Positions 59,473 through 64,000 of a stretch of DNA of 64,000 nt are shown piece by piece (the first letter of the stretch is position 1; the number at the start of each line of letters is the position of its first letter). Origin of the DNA: Sphingomonas sp. HITSZ_GF (lineage in GTDB: Bacteria; Pseudomonadota; Alphaproteobacteria; Sphingomonadales; Sphingomonadaceae); the NCBI RefSeq assembly GCF_029543155.1, contig NZ_JARQXA010000005.1, positions 372,001 through 436,000 of the forward strand, in the 5' to 3' direction. The position numbers and the translations under genes are program-made. Below the pieces are notes generated by a model. It did not search any database. It saw only the letters and a program-made list of their open reading frames with translations, and had not been told where the DNA came from.

Positions 59473-60124
59473 CGCAGGCCTCCACGATCCAGGACTTGGG
59501 CTCGCCGCCGCGCACCCGCTCGAGGCGCAGGTCCCAGCGGGCGCGGCCGAGGCTGGGGATGCCGAGCGGCTCGCTGGGCGCGGCGAGCACGCGCCAGCGC
59601 GTGACCGCCGCGGTGCCTTCCGCAACGGCGTCGGCCGGGGAGGCGCGGCGGAACACGAAGGCCGTGGTGCCCGAGCTCTCGGCGGCAAGCTGCAGGCGCT
59701 TCGATGCCGTCGTCGAGAGCTTGGCGACCTCCCCCACCACCCCGGCGAGCCCGGGATGGCGCAGGCATTCCTCCATCGCCAGCAGGACGTTGGTGTCGCT
59801 GCCGGCCTCGACATGGATGACGCGGTCCGGATGCAGGCCGGCCAGGTCGAGCGCGGGCGCGAACAGGTCGCGCCACCTCAGGCACCAGAAGACCGGGCCC
59901 TCGATCCGGGCGAGGATGCCGGCAAGGAAGACGGTGGCGGCGGCGTCGTCGCACAGCGCAGCGCTGCCGGCGACCTCATGGAGCGCGCCGGTCGCCAGGC
60001 CGCCGCCCGGAAGCCGCCCGTCGAGCGACGCGATCCCGAACGGCACCGCCGCGTGCCGCTGCCCTACGCCTTCGATGGCGGCGATGCGCGAACGCAGATC
60101 GGCGATGACAGCTGGCTGCCGCAT
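59393..60124 (-). CDS. imuA: ImuA, RecA/SulA-like mutasome protein
   Basis: A 243-residue protein of the ImuA family, a distant RecA relative needed for DnaE2-ImuB mutagenesis. FGIASLDGRLPGGGLATGALHEVAG near residue 30 stands in for the RecA region, ILARIEGPVFWCLRWRDLFAPAL follows, and a VIHVEAGSDTNVLLAMEECLR segment is typical. A strict Walker A is not seen. It lies first in the imuA-imuB operon, 31 bases from a LexA box. Confidence 0.88.
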   Translation of the reverse strand: MRQPAVIADLRSRIAAIEGVGQRHAAVPFGIASLDGRLPGGGLATGALHEVAGSAALCDDAAATVFLAGILARIEGPVFWCLRWRDLFAPALDLAGLHPDRVIHVEAGSDTNVLLAMEECLRHPGLAGVVGEVAKLSTTASKRLQLAAESSGTTAFVFRRASPADAVAEGTAAVTRWRVLAAPSEPLGIPSLGRARWDLRLERVRGGEPKSWIVEACDAQGRLALPAKLVDRPAAAEERRLAS

Positions 60125-60155
60125 GAAGGTCCAAGACTCGACAAGAGGTTGATTC

Positions 60156-60170
60156 GTTCCCTTTTTGTTC
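60156..60170. promoter_or_regulatory. LexA box before imuA-imuB
   Basis: GTTC (60156-60159), seven bases, GTTC (60167-60170), 31 bases before the imuA ATG. It is the third copy in the window. Confidence 0.85.
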
Positions 60171-60387
60171 GGAAGAATGCCGGGCCGTCAAGAACGGGCA
60201 CCGACGTCGAGGCCCCGGGGTCGGCTTGCCGGGAACGCCGGGAACGCCGTTCGCGCAGAGGCAAATCCTCGGGTCGTTACGGTGCCGTCAGCCAAGAAAA
60301 ATATTTTGCGGTCCGACCCCGTAGTCCGCCGGCCCGCCCGTCAATCCCCCAACGCCGCACGAAGCTCGGCGATTTGGGAGGGTGGAA

Positions 60388-62982
60388 ATGAGAGTCTCGA
60401 GAAAAGCATTCTGCGCCGCGCTGCTTTGCGCGACGGCGATCCCGGCCGGCATGGCGATCCTGCCGGCAAGCGCACAGGAAGCGCCGATCGCCTTCGAGCT
60501 GCCGCCGCAGGACCTGGGCGTGACGCTGCGTGCGCTCGCCCGCCAGGGCGGCCGCGAGATCCTGTTCGCGGACGAGGACGTTCGCGGCAAGCGGTCGCCA
60601 GCGGTCCGGGGCAGTTTTACCGTCGAGCAGGCGGTGCGCCTTGCCATCGGCGGCACCGGCCTCATCGTCGAGGAGCAGTCCGGCGCGCTCGTCGTGCGGG
60701 TGCGTCCCCAACCGGCCGAGGAGAGCGCCGGGGATCCGGCGATCACGGTGACCGGAACGCGCATCCGCGGCGCGACCGGACCCTCGCCGGTCATCGTCAT
60801 GACGCGGCGCACATTGGAGGCGCAGGGCCTGCCGGACATGGCAAGCGTCTCGCGGATCATCCCGCAGAATTTCACCGGAGGGCAAAACCCCGGGGTCGCG
60901 GGGGGCGGTGACCAGGGCGGCTACAACAACATCAACAACTCGACGACGCTCAACCTTCGCGGGCTGGGCTCGGACGCGACGTTGACGCTCATCAACGGTC
61001 ACCGCCTTCCTTACGACGCCGTCAACCAGGGCGTCGACATCTCGACCATTCCGCTGGCTGCGCTCGAGCGCATCGAGGTGATCACCGACGGCGCATCGGC
61101 ACTCTACGGCTCGGACGCGGTCGGCGGGGTCGCCAACCTGATCCTGCGCCGCGACTATGACGGCCTTCAGGCGAGCGCCCGCCTCGGCGCCTCGACCGAA
61201 GGCGGCAATTTCCAGCAGCAATATTCCGGCGTCGGCGGCGCACGCTGGGCAGGCGGCGGCTTCATGGCCGCGCTCGACTTTAGCAAGACCACGCCGATCT
61301 ACGCCGACCAGCGAGACTATACGCGCAGCCTCCATCCTTCGCAGATGATCGCGAGCGGCGGGCGGCAGATCAGTGGCGTGCTTGCGGGGCACCAGGACAT
61401 TGCCGGCTGGGCCTCGCTGGAGCTGGACGCCCAGCTCGCCGATCGCCGCGCGCGCAAGACCAACGCCTTCTCGGTGACCGACCCGGCAACCTATTTCGGA
61501 CAGGTCAACCTGCCGGTGGTGCGCTCCTATGCGATCACGCCGTCGCTGCATCTCCGGCCCGGCGGCTGGGAGGCAACGCTAGAGGCGACGCAGGGGGAGA
61601 GTTCCACCGTCAGCACCGCGATGCGCTACACGGGCGGCGCCCTGCTGGTCGGCCGCACCGCCTATGACGACTATCTCACCAACTTCGAGGCGAGCGCCGA
61701 GGGGCCGCTGGTCCGCCTGCCGGGCGGCGATATGCGGCTCGCTTTGGGTGGCGGCTATCGGCGCTTCCGGCTCGCGTTCAACGTCCGGGCGACCAGCGGC
61801 GGCGTCACCCAGGTGATGCGCGACGCGGTCGAGCGGCGGGAAAGCCGCTTCGGCTATGGCGAGCTTTCGGTACCGCTGGTCGGCGCCGCCAATCGCATGC
61901 CCTGGCTCGAGGCGCTGCGGCTCAGCGCTGCTGTCCGCTACGAGGATTATAGGGGCATCGACGCGGTCGCGACCCCCAAGCTCGGCTTGGTCTATGCGCC
62001 GCATCCCGACGTCACGCTCAAATATAGCTGGGGGCGATCGTTCAAGATCCCGACGCTGCAGCAGGTCAACCAGCCGCGCGAAGCCATACTGCTGGACGAG
62101 AGCGAATTCTCGCCGCAGCCCGTCCCCGCGCTTCCCCCAGGCTCGACCGTATTGCTGCTGGCCGGCGGCAATCCCGACCTGCGCGCCGAGCGGGCGACCA
62201 GCTCGACGCTGTCGATCGAATTCAAGCCGCGCTTCCTCAGGGGCCTGCGCATCGAGGCGAGCTGGTTCGACATCGATTATCGCGGCCGCATCGCCGAGGC
62301 GGTCAGCGATTTCACGACGGCGCTGACCAACCCGGTCGCGGCGGACTTCGTGACCTTCGCCCCCAGCGCGTCCCTGCTGCAGGTGCTGATCGCGCAGGCG
62401 CCACTCGGCCTCGATAACCAGAGCAGCCAGGCCTATGATCCGGCGCAGGTCGCGGCGGTGGTGGACTCCAGCCTGCGCAACACCGCGCGCGAACATGCCC
62501 GCGGCGTCGATCTCGCGATCGACTACAACGCCGCGCTCAAGGGCGGCAGCCAGCTCCAGCTGGCGGCGTCGGCGAGCTATCTGGACGGCAAGCGCCAGCC
62601 CGTCGCCGGCCAGCCCTATGAGGGGCGCGCGGGCCTGGTCTTCACCCCGCCGCATTTCCGGGCCCATGGCTCGGCGAGCTGGCAGGACCGGGAATTTCAG
62701 CTCTCGGCCTCGGTGAACTATGTCGGCAGCACCCTCGACAATCGCTTCCCCCAGGTCGAGACGATCGGTGCCTTCACCACGCTCGACCTGAGCGGGGCGT
62801 TCCGCCCTGCCATCGCACATGGACCGCTCGCCAATCTGGAGTTCCGGCTCAACCTGCAGAACCTGCTGGACGAGCAGCCCGATCCGATCCGCAATTCCTC
62901 GGCCTCGTCGATCCCCTTCGATTCGACCAACCAGTCGCCGATCGGCCGCTTCGTCAGCTTCTCGGTGACCAAGCAATGGTGA
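60388..62982 (+). CDS. TonB-dependent receptor with STN domain, next to isopeptidase-like gene
   Basis: An 864-residue outer-membrane receptor. The signal peptide ends at about residue 28 (ASAQE). The STN domain follows (FELPPQDLGVTLRALARQGG to IVEEQSGALVVRV), then the plug with TLNLRGLGSDATLTLINGHR and GASALYGSDAVGGVANLIL, and a barrel that ends in W (VTKQW). GGGAGG lies before the ATG at 60388. The STN domain implies a sigma/FecR partner, which is not seen at this site. The stop overlaps the start of the isopeptidase-like gene, so the ligand is plausibly a lasso or other peptide. Confidence 0.9.
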   Translation: MRVSRKAFCAALLCATAIPAGMAILPASAQEAPIAFELPPQDLGVTLRALARQGGREILFADEDVRGKRSPAVRGSFTVEQAVRLAIGGTGLIVEEQSGALVVRVRPQPAEESAGDPAITVTGTRIRGATGPSPVIVMTRRTLEAQGLPDMASVSRIIPQNFTGGQNPGVAGGGDQGGYNNINNSTTLNLRGLGSDATLTLINGHRLPYDAVNQGVDISTIPLAALERIEVITDGASALYGSDAVGGVANLILRRDYDGLQASARLGASTEGGNFQQQYSGVGGARWAGGGFMAALDFSKTTPIYADQRDYTRSLHPSQMIASGGRQISGVLAGHQDIAGWASLELDAQLADRRARKTNAFSVTDPATYFGQVNLPVVRSYAITPSLHLRPGGWEATLEATQGESSTVSTAMRYTGGALLVGRTAYDDYLTNFEASAEGPLVRLPGGDMRLALGGGYRRFRLAFNVRATSGGVTQVMRDAVERRESRFGYGELSVPLVGAANRMPWLEALRLSAAVRYEDYRGIDAVATPKLGLVYAPHPDVTLKYSWGRSFKIPTLQQVNQPREAILLDESEFSPQPVPALPPGSTVLLLAGGNPDLRAERATSSTLSIEFKPRFLRGLRIEASWFDIDYRGRIAEAVSDFTTALTNPVAADFVTFAPSASLLQVLIAQAPLGLDNQSSQAYDPAQVAAVVDSSLRNTAREHARGVDLAIDYNAALKGGSQLQLAASASYLDGKRQPVAGQPYEGRAGLVFTPPHFRAHGSASWQDREFQLSASVNYVGSTLDNRFPQVETIGAFTTLDLSGAFRPAIAHGPLANLEFRLNLQNLLDEQPDPIRNSSASSIPFDSTNQSPIGRFVSFSVTKQW

Positions 62983-64000
62983 GCCTCCGCATGGCGCTCG
63001 CCGTCGCCGCCTCGCTCCTGGCACCTGCGGCGGCCTGGGCCGCCCCGGACTGCACCGACCTGATGCCGTCCGGGGCACGTTTTCCCGCCCGCAACCTCGT
63101 GCCGGAGGATCTGGTCCGCCTGCGCGACATCGGGCCGGTCGATCCGAACCAGCAGGACGAAGGGCTGTTCTCGGTATCGCCGGACGGTCGCCACGCCGCG
63201 TTCCAGCTCCGGCGCGGCGATCCCGCCAGCAACGGCTTCTGCCTGGCGATGCTGGTGGTGGATCTTCGGACCCGCGCCGTGCGCGTCGTCGACCGCGGCG
63301 GGGATTTCATGCGGCTGCGCTTCGATGCGCGCGGCGTCGCAAGCTTCCCGAGCGGGTTCACCGATCCGGTCACGCCGCGCTGGTCGCCCGACGGGAAATC
63401 GATCGTCTATCGCCGCCGCGACCGCGGCGCCGTGCAGCTGTGGCGCGCCGAGGCGAACGGCAGCGGCAGCGAAGCGATCACCGACAGCATCGACGACGTG
63501 GACGCTTTCCGTCTCACTATCGACGGCCTGGGTATCGTCTATGCGACCAAGCCGGGGCTGCGCGACGCATCGGCCGCGATCGACAAGGAGGGGCTGTCGG
63601 GCTTCCGCTATGACGATCGCTTCGTGCCGGCGGCGGCCAGCCGCCCCTTCCCGCTGGCACCGATCGCGCGGGCGGCATGGTATCTCGACCTGGCGAGCCG
63701 GACGGTGCGGCCGGCGACGCCCGAGGAGACCGCGCTGCTCGACAAGGGCGCGATGCAGGAAGGCAGCTGGAGCGAGGCGACTTCCGTCGATGGGGACCGC
63801 GCCTCGCTGCAGGTGCCGGCCAGGACGCTCTACGCCGCGCGGGGCCGCCTTATCGTGACGAGGCATGGGCAGACGCTGACCTGCGGCGCGCCCGAATGCG
63901 CCGACGCGAACCAGCCCTGGTGGGTGGGCGGCAAGGTTCGGTTCGTGCGGCACGAAGGCTGGGCCAACAGCGTCACCGCGATCTACGAATGGACGCCGGG
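62976..64000 (+). CDS. Isopeptidase-like S9 family protein (lasso peptide isopeptidase type), 3' truncated
   Basis: Open to the window end (341 codons). A signal peptide (MALAVAASLLAPAAAWA) gives an exported or periplasmic protein. The N-terminal propeller part includes LVRLRDIGPVDPNQQDEGLF, VSPDGRHAAFQLRRGDPASN, GFCLAMLVVDL and PRWSPDGKSIVYRRRD, which in my recollection matches the Atxe2 family of lasso-peptide isopeptidases; the C-terminal serine hydrolase domain lies beyond the window. The start overlaps the receptor stop: ATG at 62976 or GTG at 62979. These enzymes open lasso peptides after uptake. No lasso precursor or synthetase gene is visible on this side. Confidence 0.7.
   Translation, partial: MVSLRMALAVAASLLAPAAAWAAPDCTDLMPSGARFPARNLVPEDLVRLRDIGPVDPNQQDEGLFSVSPDGRHAAFQLRRGDPASNGFCLAMLVVDLRTRAVRVVDRGGDFMRLRFDARGVASFPSGFTDPVTPRWSPDGKSIVYRRRDRGAVQLWRAEANGSGSEAITDSIDDVDAFRLTIDGLGIVYATKPGLRDASAAIDKEGLSGFRYDDRFVPAAASRPFPLAPIARAAWYLDLASRTVRPATPEETALLDKGAMQEGSWSEATSVDGDRASLQVPARTLYAARGRLIVTRHGQTLTCGAPECADANQPWWVGGKVRFVRHEGWANSVTAIYEWTP

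Noticed and set aside
60178..60390. Possible lasso precursor peptide between imuA and the TonB receptor
   Set aside because: The only open frame is Arg/Pro/Ala-rich and continues into the receptor gene in another frame. It lacks a leader/core arrangement and a ribosome site.

Overview
The window is GC-rich, densely packed bacterial DNA that looks like an alphaproteobacterium of the Sphingomonadaceae (Sphingomonas or a close relative). The reasons are three large TonB-dependent receptors (two with an N-terminal STN domain), a FecI/FecR pair, the DnaE2/ImuA/ImuB mutagenesis polymerase set, LexA boxes of the alphaproteobacterial form GTTC-N7-GTTC, promoters of the EcfG form GGAAC-N16/17-CGTT, and a ROSE-like thermometer in front of an Hsp20 gene. 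No tRNA, rRNA, CRISPR array, insertion sequence or prophage was recognised.

Layout. (1) 1-4.0 kb: the end of a TonB receptor, a Tat-exported alpha/beta hydrolase and a divergent TetR regulator with two matching operator repeats between them. (2) 4.2-12.0 kb: ECF sigma factor, FecR anti-sigma, STN-type TonB receptor and M16 peptidase. The sigma gene and the receptor gene share an identically spaced promoter motif. (3) 12.0-12.7 kb: a gene-poor, partly AT-rich gap. (4) 12.7-22.3 kb: DNA repair. It holds an SRAP protein and a divergent SRAP homologue without catalytic residues, LigD (ligase-polymerase), an exonuclease III-like nuclease, and DnaE2 with its own LexA box. (5) 22.3-27.0 kb: two hybrid histidine kinases, one with a LOV domain, and a BLUF photoreceptor. 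(6) 27-57 kb: a long run of small stress genes and single enzymes. These include DUF2252, an Mfd-like translocase, a SRPBCC-ADH-SDR operon, a LigC-type ligase, hemerythrin, a GH130-like enzyme, KatE-type catalase, a haem-oxygenase-like diiron protein, two Crp-like regulators each with a DUF6894 partner, a transglutaminase-like protein, an iron permease, GlsB and others. Many have an EcfG-type promoter 10-45 bases before the start codon, so this reads as a general stress response region. (7) 57-60 kb: Hsp20 with an RpoH-like promoter and ROSE-like leader, then imuB and imuA with a LexA box. (8) 60.4-64.0 kb: an STN TonB receptor translationally coupled to a protein resembling lasso-peptide isopeptidases (cut by the window end).

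Working together: the SOS genes (SRAP, dnaE2, imuA-imuB) are scattered but share the LexA box. The stress genes share the EcfG-type box. Four intergenic copies of a 10-base palindrome AACCTGGGTT occur in the stress region and are not explained by either regulon. Two receptor loci pair a TonB receptor with a peptidase, which suggests uptake and processing of peptide ligands.
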